Source: DATLFQ01 sp035540915 (GTDB taxonomy: Bacteria > Actinomycetota > Acidimicrobiia > Acidimicrobiales > GCA-2861595). Taken from it: DNA of 15,456 nt. The translations under genes and the position numbers were made by a program. Where the stretch lies: NCBI GenBank assembly GCA_035540915.1, contig DATLFQ010000127.1:1-15456 (forward strand). Direction: 5' to 3'. The stretch's first letter is position 1. Each line of letters opens with the position of its first letter. The notes beneath the pieces were generated by a model. It worked only from the letters and a program-made list of their open reading frames with translations. It did not search any database and was not told the DNA's origin. Of this stretch, positions 1 to 6,405 are shown piece after piece.

Positions 1-203
1 GTCGAGGCGACGCCGTAGAACACCGACGCCTGGTGCAGCTGCACGAAGGGATAGGCGTCCTGCCAGTGCCCGCCGGCCGCATGGCGTCGGTCGACGAGCG
101 TCACGTGCACGTCCGCGTGGTCGATCAGGGCGTCGGTGAACGCCATGCCCATCGCGCCCGCACCCACGACGAGGTAGTCGGTGTCCAACGAGCGCGACGC
201 CAT
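1..203 (-). CDS. FAD-dependent oxidoreductase, FMO-like (N-terminal fragment)
   Basis: Partial gene that runs off the left edge; 67 N-terminal residues are present, read from the ATG at 203. Residues 9-19 (DYLVVGAGAMG) form a beta strand plus the GxGxxG dinucleotide-binding turn (G14, G16, G19). An acidic residue, D38, in VTLVDRR closes the second strand where the FAD ribose binds, and GGHW at 44-47 followed by YPFVQLH resembles the GGxW..YP segment of flavin-containing monooxygenases. It is therefore probably a cytoplasmic flavoprotein oxidising a small substrate with NAD(P)H, but the substrate cannot be told from this fragment. It follows the Lrp-like gene on the same strand after a 29-bp gap and may be co-transcribed. 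I see no good Shine-Dalgarno and no TANNNT box just before the start, so the start is less certain than others here. Confidence 0.8.
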   Translation of the reverse strand, partial: MASRSLDTDYLVVGAGAMGMAFTDALIDHADVHVTLVDRRHAAGGHWQDAYPFVQLHQASVFYGVAS

Positions 204-232
204 GAAAGAGCGGGCCGGTGTTTCAGGTCCGG

Positions 233-469
233 CTAGAGGCTGACCACCTGGCAGGTGAGCGTCCGGGTGATGCCGTCGATGACGTGGATCCGGCTCACGA
301 CCATGCGGCCCAGGTCGTCGACCGTCTCGGCCTCGGCCCGGGCGATGACGTCGTAGACGCCCATCACGGCCTCCGCGCTGACCACGCCTTCGATCCTGCC
401 GACCTGCTCGGCCACCTGGGCCGACTTGCCCACCTCGGTGTGGATCAGCACGAACGCGGGAACCGGCAC
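233..469 (-). CDS. stand-alone Lrp/AsnC ligand-binding (RAM) domain protein
   Basis: A 78-aa protein consisting only of the alpha/beta sandwich that binds amino acids in Lrp/AsnC regulators; the usual N-terminal helix-turn-helix is absent. The start AFVLIHTEVGK, the middle segment GVVSAEAVMGVYDVIARAEA and the C-terminal strand ITRTLTCQVV fit the beta-alpha-beta-beta-alpha-beta fold. Such stand-alone domains are common in Actinobacteria and are thought to oligomerise, sense a small ligand or modulate full-length Lrp proteins; the role here is inferred. The GTG start at 469 is chosen because AGGAGG (477-482) lies 7 bases before it and because the fold begins at once. The gene is divergent from the S9 peptidase at 533 and appears to share its promoter region. 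A link to peptide or amino-acid use is possible but unproven. Confidence 0.85.
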   Translation of the reverse strand: MPVPAFVLIHTEVGKSAQVAEQVGRIEGVVSAEAVMGVYDVIARAEAETVDDLGRMVVSRIHVIDGITRTLTCQVVSL

Positions 470-476
470 GGGCGGG

Positions 477-482
477 CCTCCT
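477..482 (-). promoter_or_regulatory. Shine-Dalgarno of the Lrp-like gene
   Basis: On the minus strand this reads AGGAGG, 7 bases before the GTG at 469. It fixes the start of the 78-aa protein and shows that this transcript has a leader, unlike several neighbours that lack a Shine-Dalgarno. Confidence 0.8.
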
Positions 483-515
483 GGTTTCGGGTGGGAACCG
501 GACGGGTCGGGCGGG

Positions 516-525
516 ACTCTACCGT
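516..525. promoter_or_regulatory. candidate bidirectional promoter core (two overlapping -10 boxes)
   Basis: The decamer ACTCTACCGT contains a plus-strand -10 (TACCGT, 520-525) 7 bases before the ATG of the S9 peptidase and a minus-strand -10 (TAGAGT, 521-516) about 45 bases before the GTG of the Lrp-like gene. The two hexamers share the self-complementary TA at 520-521. The plus transcript would be leaderless; the minus one would have a leader of about 40 bases carrying AGGAGG. No convincing -35 is seen on either side. This is an inference from position and from the same arrangement at 7276-7285. Confidence 0.5.
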
Positions 526-532
526 GGCGGCC

Positions 533-2383
533 ATGAATCCCGACGTCCCGTTGATCCCCCGCTCGGTCCTGTTCGGCAACCCCGAGCGGATCTCGCCCCA
601 CCTGTCGCCCGATGGCGGGCGCGTGTCGTTCGTCGCCCCGGTGGACGGCGTGCTCAACGTGTGGGTCGGGACCCACGGCGACGGCGGCGTCGAGGCGCGG
701 CCGGTGACCGACGACCGGGAGCGGGGCATCCGCATCCACTTCTGGGCCCACGACGGCCGGCACCTGCTCTACCTGCAGGACAAGGGCGGCGACGAGAACT
801 GGCGGCTGTACGCGGTCGACCTGGAGGCGGGCGGCCCGGCCCGGGACCTGACGCCGTTCGAGGGCGTACAGGCCCAGGTCGTCAAGCTCTCCAAGCACCA
901 CCCTGGCACCCTCCTGGTCGGCCTCAACCGGCGAGTTGCCGAGTTGCACGACGTCTACCGGCTCGACCTGGCCAGCGGCGGGCTGGAGCTGGTGGTGGAG
1001 AACCCCGGGTTCGTGGGTTGGGTGGCCGACCGAAACCTCGTCGTGCGGGCCGGCGTGGCTCCTACCGGCGACGGCGGGATGGACGTCATGGTGCGCGACG
1101 GCGACGGCGGGGAGTGGAGGCTGTTGCTCCGGGCCGACCAGGAGGACGCCCTCACCACCGGTCCGCTCGACTTCACGGCCGACGGCGCCTCGCTCTACAT
1201 GGTCAGCTCGGTGGGCGCCAACGCCGGGCGGCTGGTGTCGGTCCCCCTGGACGGCGCCGGCGCGGCGACGGTGCTGGCCGAGGACCCCCGCTACGACGTG
1301 GCCGCCGCCGAGCTGCATCCCGACACCCTGGAGGTGCAGCTGGTGGCCTTCCTGCGGGAGCGGCTGGAGTGGGAGGTGCTCGACCCGGCTTTGGCCGGCG
1401 ACTTCGATCGCGTGCGGGCGCTGCACCCCGGCGACCTCGGCGGCATCGACCGGGACCACGCCGACCGCCGCTGGCTGGCCTCCTTCACCGCCGACGACGG
1501 GCCGGTCGCCTACTTCCTCTACGACCGGGACCGGGGCGAGGACCAGTTCCTGTTCACCCACCAGCCGGCGCTGGGCGACTACACGCTGGCTGCCATGGAG
1601 CCGTTCTCGTTCGAGGCTCGGGACGGACTGCGCATCTCGGGCTACCTGAGCTTCCCGCCCGGTGCCGAGCGGCGGGCGCTGCCCGCGGTGCTGAACGTGC
1701 ACGGCGGTCCATGGGCCCGCGACGCCTGGGGCTACGACGGCGAGTCGCAGTGGCTGGCCAACCGCGGCTACCTGAGCGTCCAGGTGAACTTCCGGGGGTC
1801 GACGGGTTACGGCAAGGACTTCCTGAACGCCGGCGACCGGGAGTGGGCCGGGCGCATGCACGACGACCTGGTCGACGCAGTGGCCTTCGTGGTCGACCAG
1901 GGCTGGGCCGACCCGGACCGGGTCGGCATCTACGGCGGCTCCTACGGCGGGTACGCCGCCCTGGTCGGTGCCACCTTCACGCCCGAGCTGTTCCGCTGCG
2001 CGGTCGACATCGTCGGCCCGTCCAGCCTGAAGACGCTGATCGAGTCGATACCGCCCTACTGGGCGCCGATGGTCGCCCAGTTCCACACGCGCGTCGGCAA
2101 CCCCGAGACCGAGGAGGATTTCCTCTGGTCGCGCTCGCCGCTGTCCCGGGTGGGCGACATCCGCATCCCGCTGCTGATCGCGCAGGGGGCCAACGACCCC
2201 CGGGTCAAGCAGGCGGAGTCGGAGCAGATCGTGGCCGCCCTGCGCGACAAGGGCATCGAGCACGAGTACCTGCTCTTCGAGGACGAGGGGCACGGCTTCG
2301 CCAAGCCCGAGAACCGCCTGCGCTTCTACGCCGCGGCCGAGGCCTTCCTGGCCCGCCACCTCGGCGGCCGCGCCGAGCCGTAG
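533..2383 (+). CDS. S9 family peptidase (prolyl oligopeptidase / acylaminoacyl-peptidase type)
   Basis: A 616-aa serine peptidase of the prolyl-oligopeptidase family, which typically cleaves short peptides or removes N-acylated residues in the cytoplasm. Residues about 15-350 look like the beta-propeller gate (repeated strands such as SPDGGRVSF and AHDGRHLLYL). Residues about 370-616 are the alpha/beta-hydrolase catalytic domain. The nucleophile is S470 in GGSYGGY, the acid is D555 in GANDPR, and the base is H587 in DEGHGF, in the normal order and spacing. LNVHGGPWARDAWGYDG at about 385-405 carries the oxyanion-type HGGP motif of the family. No signal peptide is visible. The reading frame is open upstream to 218, but the ATG at 533 is preferred because the family begins here and a TANNNT box lies 7 bases before it, suggesting a leaderless mRNA. 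It is transcribed divergently from the Lrp-like gene and converges on pckG. Confidence 0.92.
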   Translation: MNPDVPLIPRSVLFGNPERISPHLSPDGGRVSFVAPVDGVLNVWVGTHGDGGVEARPVTDDRERGIRIHFWAHDGRHLLYLQDKGGDENWRLYAVDLEAGGPARDLTPFEGVQAQVVKLSKHHPGTLLVGLNRRVAELHDVYRLDLASGGLELVVENPGFVGWVADRNLVVRAGVAPTGDGGMDVMVRDGDGGEWRLLLRADQEDALTTGPLDFTADGASLYMVSSVGANAGRLVSVPLDGAGAATVLAEDPRYDVAAAELHPDTLEVQLVAFLRERLEWEVLDPALAGDFDRVRALHPGDLGGIDRDHADRRWLASFTADDGPVAYFLYDRDRGEDQFLFTHQPALGDYTLAAMEPFSFEARDGLRISGYLSFPPGAERRALPAVLNVHGGPWARDAWGYDGESQWLANRGYLSVQVNFRGSTGYGKDFLNAGDREWAGRMHDDLVDAVAFVVDQGWADPDRVGIYGGSYGGYAALVGATFTPELFRCAVDIVGPSSLKTLIESIPPYWAPMVAQFHTRVGNPETEEDFLWSRSPLSRVGDIRIPLLIAQGANDPRVKQAESEQIVAALRDKGIEHEYLLFEDEGHGFAKPENRLRFYAAAEAFLARHLGGRAEP

Positions 2384-2408
2384 CGCTGCGAAGCCGCGCT
2401 TCCGGGGG

Positions 2409-2437
2409 AAAGAGCGGGCCGAAACGGCCCGCTCTTT
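2409..2437. terminator. bidirectional intrinsic terminator between the S9 peptidase gene and pckG
   Basis: A perfect 13-bp inverted repeat: AAAGAGCGGGCCG (2409-2421), a loop of AAA, and its complement (2425-2437). It ends in TTTT (2435-2438) on the plus strand and has a run of T on the minus strand too, so it can stop both convergent transcripts. It sits 25 bp after the S9 stop and 22 bp from the pckG stop. Confidence 0.9.
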
Positions 2438-2459
2438 TCTCCCAACGGCGGGTGGCGCT

Positions 2460-4265
2460 CTACGAGAGGCGCTGGGCCAGGGCGTCGAGCTGGTCGCGCA
2501 GGCCGGCGGGGAGGCGGTCGCCGAACTGGGCGTAGTGCTCCTCGATGGAGGGCAGCTCGGCTCGCCACTCGTCGGCGTCGACCCGCAGCAGCTGCTCCAG
2601 GTCGCCATCGCGCAGGTCCATGCCGTCGGTCCGCAGGGCGCCGGGCGCCGGCACGTAGCCGATGGGCGTCTCGAGGGCGTCGCCCCGGCCGGCGCAGCGG
2701 TCGAAGACCCACTCCAGCACCCGGCTGTTCTCGCCGTAGCCGGGCCACAGCCAGCGGCCGTCGGCGCCCTTGCGGAACCAGTTGACGTAGAAGATCTTCG
2801 GCAGCCTGTCGGCCTCGGTGGCTTGGCCCATCTCCAGCCAGTGGGCCAGATAGTCGGCCATGTTGTAGCCGCAGAAGGGCAGCATGGCGAAGGGGTCCCT
2901 GCGCAGCTTGCCGACGGCGCCGGCCTGCGCGGCCGTCGTCTCGCTGGCCATGATGGAGCCGAGGAACACGCCCTGCTGCCAGTCGAGGGCCTCGGTGACC
3001 AGCGGCACCACGCTGGAGCGGCGGCCGCCGACGAGGACGGCCGAGATGGGCACACCGGTTGGGTCCGCCCACTCGGGGGCGATGGCCGGGTCCTGGCCGG
3101 CCGGGGTGGTGAAGCGGGCGTTGGGGTGGGCGGCCGGCGTCCCCGACTCGGGCGTCCAGTCGTTGCCCTTCCAGTCGACGAGGTGGGCGGGCGGGTCGTC
3201 GGTCATTCCCTCCCACCACACGTCGCCGTCGTCGGTGTAGGCGGTGTTGGTGAAGATGGAGTTGCCCGAGATGGTCAGCATGGCGTTGACGTTGGTGTGG
3301 ATGCTGGTCCCGGGAGCCACGCCGAAGAAGCCGGCCTCGGGGTTGATGGCCCACAGTCGCCCGTCGGACCCGAACTTCATCCAGCAGATGTCGTCGCCGA
3401 TCGTCTCGACCTTCCAGTCCGGCAGCGTCGGCACCAGCATGGCCAGGTTCGTCTTGCCGCAGGCGGACGGGAAGGCGGCGGTCATGTAGCGGGTCTCGCC
3501 GGCCGGGCTCGTCAGCTTGACGATGAGCATGTGCTCGGCCAGCCAGCCGTCGTCGCGAGCCATCACCGAGGCGATCCGCAGGGCGAAGCACTTCTTGCCC
3601 AGGAGGGCGTTGCCGCCGTAGCCCGACCCGTAGGACCAGATCTCCCGTGTCTCTGGGAAGTGCACGATGTGCTTGTTCTCGGCGTCGCACGGCCACGCCA
3701 CGTCGGCCTGGCCCTCGGCCAGCGGGGCCCCCACCGAGTGCAGGCAGGGGACGAACTCGCCGTGGTCGCCCAGTACCTCCAGGGCGCCGGCACCCATGCG
3801 GGTCATGATGCGCATGTTGACGGCCACGTACGGCGAGTCGGTGAGCTCCACGCCGATGTGGGCGATGGGTGAGCCGAGCGGGCCCATCGAGAACGGCACC
3901 ACGTACATGGTGCGTCCCTTCATCGAGCCGCCGAACAGCTCGGTCAGGGTGGACCGCATCTCCCCGGGCGGTCGCCAGTTGTTGGTCGGCCCGGCGTCAC
4001 CCTCGTCCTGCGAGCAGATGAAGGTGCGGTCCTCGACCCGGGCCACGTCGCCGGGGTCGGAGCGGGCCCAGTAGGAGTTGGGGCGCTTGGCGTCGGCCAG
4101 GCGGGTGAACGTCCCGTTGTCGACCAGCAGCTGGCACAGCCGGTCGTACTCGTCGGCCGAGCCGTCGCACCACTCGATCCGGTCCGGGGTGGTGAGGGCG
4201 GCCACTTCCGCAACCCAGTCCAGGAGCCTGCGGTTCCGGGTGGGGCCCGCGAAGCTCTCCGGCAT
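2460..4265 (-). CDS. pckG: phosphoenolpyruvate carboxykinase (GTP)
   Basis: A 601-aa GTP-dependent PEP carboxykinase (EC 4.1.1.32), which converts oxaloacetate and GTP to PEP, CO2 and GDP and so links the TCA cycle to gluconeogenesis. Length matches the bacterial GTP family. The P-loop is FPSACGKTN at 265-273 with the family's reactive Cys at C269 and K271. The metal-binding kinase-2 segment is ETIGDDICW (D291, D292). RTFICSQDEGDAGPTNNW (80-97) carries the substrate-binding region, and SYGSGYGGNALLGKK (211-225) the PEP and metal region. No truncation or missing key residue is seen. The ATG at 4265 is supported by TACGCT 6 bases upstream, which would make the mRNA start at the ATG itself; there is no Shine-Dalgarno. 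The cold-shock-like gene lies 17 bp upstream on the same strand, so read-through from it is also possible. Confidence 0.98.
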   Translation of the reverse strand: MPESFAGPTRNRRLLDWVAEVAALTTPDRIEWCDGSADEYDRLCQLLVDNGTFTRLADAKRPNSYWARSDPGDVARVEDRTFICSQDEGDAGPTNNWRPPGEMRSTLTELFGGSMKGRTMYVVPFSMGPLGSPIAHIGVELTDSPYVAVNMRIMTRMGAGALEVLGDHGEFVPCLHSVGAPLAEGQADVAWPCDAENKHIVHFPETREIWSYGSGYGGNALLGKKCFALRIASVMARDDGWLAEHMLIVKLTSPAGETRYMTAAFPSACGKTNLAMLVPTLPDWKVETIGDDICWMKFGSDGRLWAINPEAGFFGVAPGTSIHTNVNAMLTISGNSIFTNTAYTDDGDVWWEGMTDDPPAHLVDWKGNDWTPESGTPAAHPNARFTTPAGQDPAIAPEWADPTGVPISAVLVGGRRSSVVPLVTEALDWQQGVFLGSIMASETTAAQAGAVGKLRRDPFAMLPFCGYNMADYLAHWLEMGQATEADRLPKIFYVNWFRKGADGRWLWPGYGENSRVLEWVFDRCAGRGDALETPIGYVPAPGALRTDGMDLRDGDLEQLLRVDADEWRAELPSIEEHYAQFGDRLPAGLRDQLDALAQRLS

Positions 4266-4271
4266 GGCCCG

Positions 4272-4277
4272 AGCGTA
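4272..4277 (-). promoter_or_regulatory. candidate -10 box of pckG (leaderless)
   Basis: On the minus strand this is TACGCT followed by CGGGCC and then the ATG. Six bases from hexamer to ATG places the expected start of transcription on the A of the ATG. The string TACGCTCGGG recurs at the same relative position before thiL (4529-4538). Confidence 0.5.
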
Positions 4278-4282
4278 CGGGA

Positions 4283-4519
4283 CTAGACCGGCGGAGGCTC
4301 GGGCGGGGCCCCCATGTCGACCTCCGAGCCGAGCCGGACCCGAACGGCCCGCCCTTCGCCGTCGAGGTCGAACACCACCCGCTGGCCCTGGCGCAGCATC
4401 CGGAAGATGGACCCGGCCAGCGCGTCGGGGGCCAGGTCGTACTCGGTGCGGTCGGAAGTGTCCCGCACGATGACGCCGATGGCCGTCCCGGGGTCGTACG
4501 ACTTGACCACGCCCTGCAT
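4283..4519 (-). CDS. small cold-shock-like (OB-fold) protein
   Basis: A 78-aa protein that begins MQGVVKSYDPGTAIGVIV and continues to LRQGQRVVFDLDGEGRAVRVRLG. This matches the layout of a cold-shock domain: a first strand G-x-V-K, then a G-x-I strand, and a closing GQRVVFDL strand with a charged hairpin. The aromatic RNA-binding motifs of classical CspA (KGFGFI and VFVHF) are not present, so nucleic-acid binding is uncertain. The C-terminus (GAPPEPPPV) is proline-rich. The ATG at 4519 is strongly supported by AGGAGG 4 bases upstream. The gene lies 17 bp before pckG on the same strand and is divergent from thiL, with only 21 bp between the two starts. The function is unknown; a small OB-fold regulator is the best guess. 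Confidence 0.75.
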   Translation of the reverse strand: MQGVVKSYDPGTAIGVIVRDTSDRTEYDLAPDALAGSIFRMLRQGQRVVFDLDGEGRAVRVRLGSEVDMGAPPEPPPV

Positions 4520-4523
4520 GTCG

Positions 4524-4529
4524 CCTCCT
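4524..4529 (-). promoter_or_regulatory. Shine-Dalgarno of the cold-shock-like gene
   Basis: AGGAGG on the minus strand, 4 bases before the ATG at 4519. It touches the plus-strand -10 box of thiL at 4529, so the two signals are packed into the same 21-bp gap. Confidence 0.75.
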
Positions 4530-4534
4530 ACGCT
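4529..4534 (+). promoter_or_regulatory. candidate -10 box of thiL (leaderless)
   Basis: TACGCT followed by CGGGAT and then the GTG at 4541. The 6-base spacing predicts transcription from the first base of the start codon, which explains the lack of a Shine-Dalgarno for thiL. Confidence 0.5.
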
Positions 4535-4540
4535 CGGGAT

Positions 4541-5467
4541 GTGGACGCTACCGGAGGCGGCGAGTTCGCGGCCATCGAGCGCATCCGCCGGCTGTTGCCG
4601 CCGGCGCCGGCCGGCGAGACGTGGTCGGGCGACGACGCCGCGGTGGTGGTGCCGCCGCGCGGCGAGCAGCTGGTGCTGACCACCGACGCCGTGGTGGCCG
4701 GCGTCCACGCCGACCTCGACCTGGTGGGCGTCGACGACCTGGGCTGGAAGGCGGTTGCCGCCGCCGTGAGCGACGTCGCCGCCATGGGGGGCACGGCGCG
4801 GTGGCTGGTGGCGGCGGTGTGCGGGCCGCCCTCCACCGACCTCGACCGGCTGGCCGACGGGATGGCTCGGTCCGCGGCGTTCCATGGCTGCCCCCTGGTG
4901 GGCGGCGACCTGAGCGGGGCGGACGAGCTGATGGTGGTCGTGACGGTGATCGGCACGGTGGAGGCTGGCGCGGCCGTGGTTCGTTCGGGCGCCCGGGTCG
5001 GCGACGCAGTGCTCGTCACCGGTCCGCTCGGCGCGTCGGCGGCCGGCCTGCGGCTGCTGCGGGGCGGGGGGCGGGGCGCCTCCGGGCCGTGCGTCGACGC
5101 CCACCGGCGGCCTCGGGCCCGGCTGGCGGAGGGCCGGACCGCTCGACTGGCCGGCTCCACGGCGATGGTCGACGTGTCGGACGGGCTTGCGGCCGACCTC
5201 GGCCACCTGGCTGCGGCGTCCGGCGTCGGCCTCCGGCTCGACACGGTGCCGGTCGCCGGCGGCGCCACGCTGGAGGAGGCGCTCGGCGGTGGCGAGGACT
5301 ACGAGCTGGCCCTCACGACGCCGGACCCGGCCGGGATGACCGCCTCCTTCACCGCCGCCGGCCTGCGCCCTCCGGTGCTCCTCGGGCGGTGCACGGCCGA
5401 CCCGGCCGAGCGCACTTTGGGCGGTCGGCCCCTGCCGGCGGGCGGCTGGGAGCACGCATGGCGATGA
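4541..5467 (+). CDS. thiL: thiamine-monophosphate kinase
   Basis: A 308-aa ThiL (EC 2.7.4.16), which phosphorylates thiamine monophosphate with ATP to give thiamine diphosphate, the active cofactor. It belongs to the PurM/HypE/SelD-like ATP-binding superfamily. Visible motifs, in order: SGDDAAVV (29-36) and TTDAVVAGVH (47-56), which bind metal and nucleotide; VSDVAAMGG (76-84); GGDLSG (121-126); DVSDGLAADLGH (211-222); and GGGEDYEL (249-256). Length fits the family. The start is a GTG; EFAAIERI at residues 8-15 aligns with the usual family N-terminus, and a TACGCT box 6 bases upstream suggests a leaderless mRNA. Its TGA overlaps the start region of thiD, so the two are translationally coupled. 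SelD is a distant relative, but the ThiL motifs and the thiD neighbour make ThiL the clear choice. Confidence 0.95.
   Translation: MDATGGGEFAAIERIRRLLPPAPAGETWSGDDAAVVVPPRGEQLVLTTDAVVAGVHADLDLVGVDDLGWKAVAAAVSDVAAMGGTARWLVAAVCGPPSTDLDRLADGMARSAAFHGCPLVGGDLSGADELMVVVTVIGTVEAGAAVVRSGARVGDAVLVTGPLGASAAGLRLLRGGGRGASGPCVDAHRRPRARLAEGRTARLAGSTAMVDVSDGLAADLGHLAAASGVGLRLDTVPVAGGATLEEALGGGEDYELALTTPDPAGMTASFTAAGLRPPVLLGRCTADPAERTLGGRPLPAGGWEHAWR
4545..4550 (-). promoter_or_regulatory. candidate -10 box of the cold-shock-like gene
   Basis: On the minus strand this reads TAGCGT. It would start transcription near 4538, giving a leader of about 19 bases that contains the AGGAGG at 4524-4529. It lies inside the first codons of thiL, so the two divergent promoters interleave. 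Confidence 0.35.
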
Positions 5468-6276
5468 CCGGGCGGCCGGCGGTCGCGCTGACCATCGCCG
5501 GGACCGACTCGGGCGGGGGCGCCGGGGTGGCCGCCGACCTCAAGGTGTTCGAGGCGCGCGGCGTGTGGGGGACGTGCGCGGTCACGGCGGTCACCGCGCA
5601 GAACACCCTCGGCGTGCACGCGGTGTCGGTGGTGGCGATCGAGGTGGTGGTGGCCCAGATCGAGGCGGTCGCCGGCGACATCGGCGTGGACGCAGCCAAG
5701 ACCGGGATGCTGGCCACGGCCGAGATGGTCGAGGCGGTGGCTGCCGCCGTCCGCCGCCTCGGCCTGGCGCCGCTGGTGGTGGACCCGGTGCTGGTGTCCA
5801 AACACGGCGACGCGCTCCTGGCCGACGACGCGGTGGACGCGGTGCGCCGCCACCTCCTGCCGTTGGCCGCCGTCGTGACGCCCAACCTGCCCGAGGCGGA
5901 GCGGCTGGTCGGCTTCCCGGTCCACGACCGGGCGACCATGGCGGCCGCCGCCGGCGAGCTGGTGGGTCTCGGCGCAGCCGCCGCCCTAATCAAGGGCGGC
6001 CACCTGGGTGGAGGCACGTCGCCCGACTGCCTGGTCGTCGCCGGCGAGGACGCGCCGCGCTGGCTCGAGGCCGATCGCATCCCGGGCCGTCACACGCACG
6101 GCACAGGCTGCGTGCTGTCCGCCGCTCTCTGCGCCGGCCTGGCTCGCGGGGCCGATGTCCCCGGCGCCGCCGCGGCCGCCACGGCCTTCGTTCGTCGTGC
6201 CATCGCCGCCGGCGTCGACCTGGGTGCGGGCGTCGGCCCGGTGAATCCCGGTGCTGTCCCCACGCGTCCTGCGTAG
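5458..6276 (+). CDS. thiD: hydroxymethylpyrimidine / phosphomethylpyrimidine kinase
   Basis: A 272-aa ThiD (EC 2.7.1.49 / 2.7.4.7) of the ribokinase family, which makes HMP diphosphate, the pyrimidine half of thiamine, in two ATP-dependent steps. The N-terminal GTDSGGGAG (15-23) binds HMP. VVDPVLVSKHGD is the family's central VxDPVxxxxxG motif, TPNLPEAERL (about 140-150) is the conserved nucleotide-side element, and HGTGC (214-218) is the anion hole with catalytic C218. The start could be 5458 or 5464. I prefer 5458 because GGGAG lies 5 bases before it; 5464 would give the classical ATGA overlap with the thiL stop. Either way it is coupled to thiL. No thiC, thiE or thiG is in the window, so full pathway status is unknown. 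Confidence 0.95.
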   Translation: MAMTGRPAVALTIAGTDSGGGAGVAADLKVFEARGVWGTCAVTAVTAQNTLGVHAVSVVAIEVVVAQIEAVAGDIGVDAAKTGMLATAEMVEAVAAAVRRLGLAPLVVDPVLVSKHGDALLADDAVDAVRRHLLPLAAVVTPNLPEAERLVGFPVHDRATMAAAAGELVGLGAAAALIKGGHLGGGTSPDCLVVAGEDAPRWLEADRIPGRHTHGTGCVLSAALCAGLARGADVPGAAAAATAFVRRAIAAGVDLGAGVGPVNPGAVPTRPA

Positions 6277-6405
6277 GCATCGCCGCCGATCCGCCACCCG
6301 GCCGCCGGCGACCGCCCAGACCCTGGTGGCCGCAGCCTCACGGGCGTGGTCAGCGAAGTCCCGCCCCGGGCGGCCGAGCGCCTGCCGCACGCCTTCGGTA
6401 CGGGC
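6277..6405. other. convergent intergenic region between thiD and the MOSC gene
   Basis: 129 bp between two convergent stops. It is GC-rich with short palindromic runs (for example CCGCCCCGGGCGG near 6361-6375), but none has a workable loop followed by a T-run, so I do not call a terminator. No convincing gene is seen here on either strand. Confidence 0.5.

Noticed and set aside
204..217. The 14-mer GAAAGAGCGGGCCG, which recurs at 2408-2421 as half of the terminator
   Set aside because: At this GC content a few exact 14-mer matches are expected by chance in 15 kb, and the copy at 204 has no matching second arm.
233..3055. A 940-codon open frame on the minus strand across the S9 gene and into pckG
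   Set aside because: It is a shadow of GC-rich codon bias: the sequence is Arg/Ala/Pro/Gly/Val-rich with no recognisable domain, except that its last 78 residues are the real Lrp-like protein.
6361..6375. CCGCCCCGGGCGG as a terminator for convergent thiD and the MOSC gene
   Set aside because: The loop would be too short for a real hairpin and no T-run follows on either strand.
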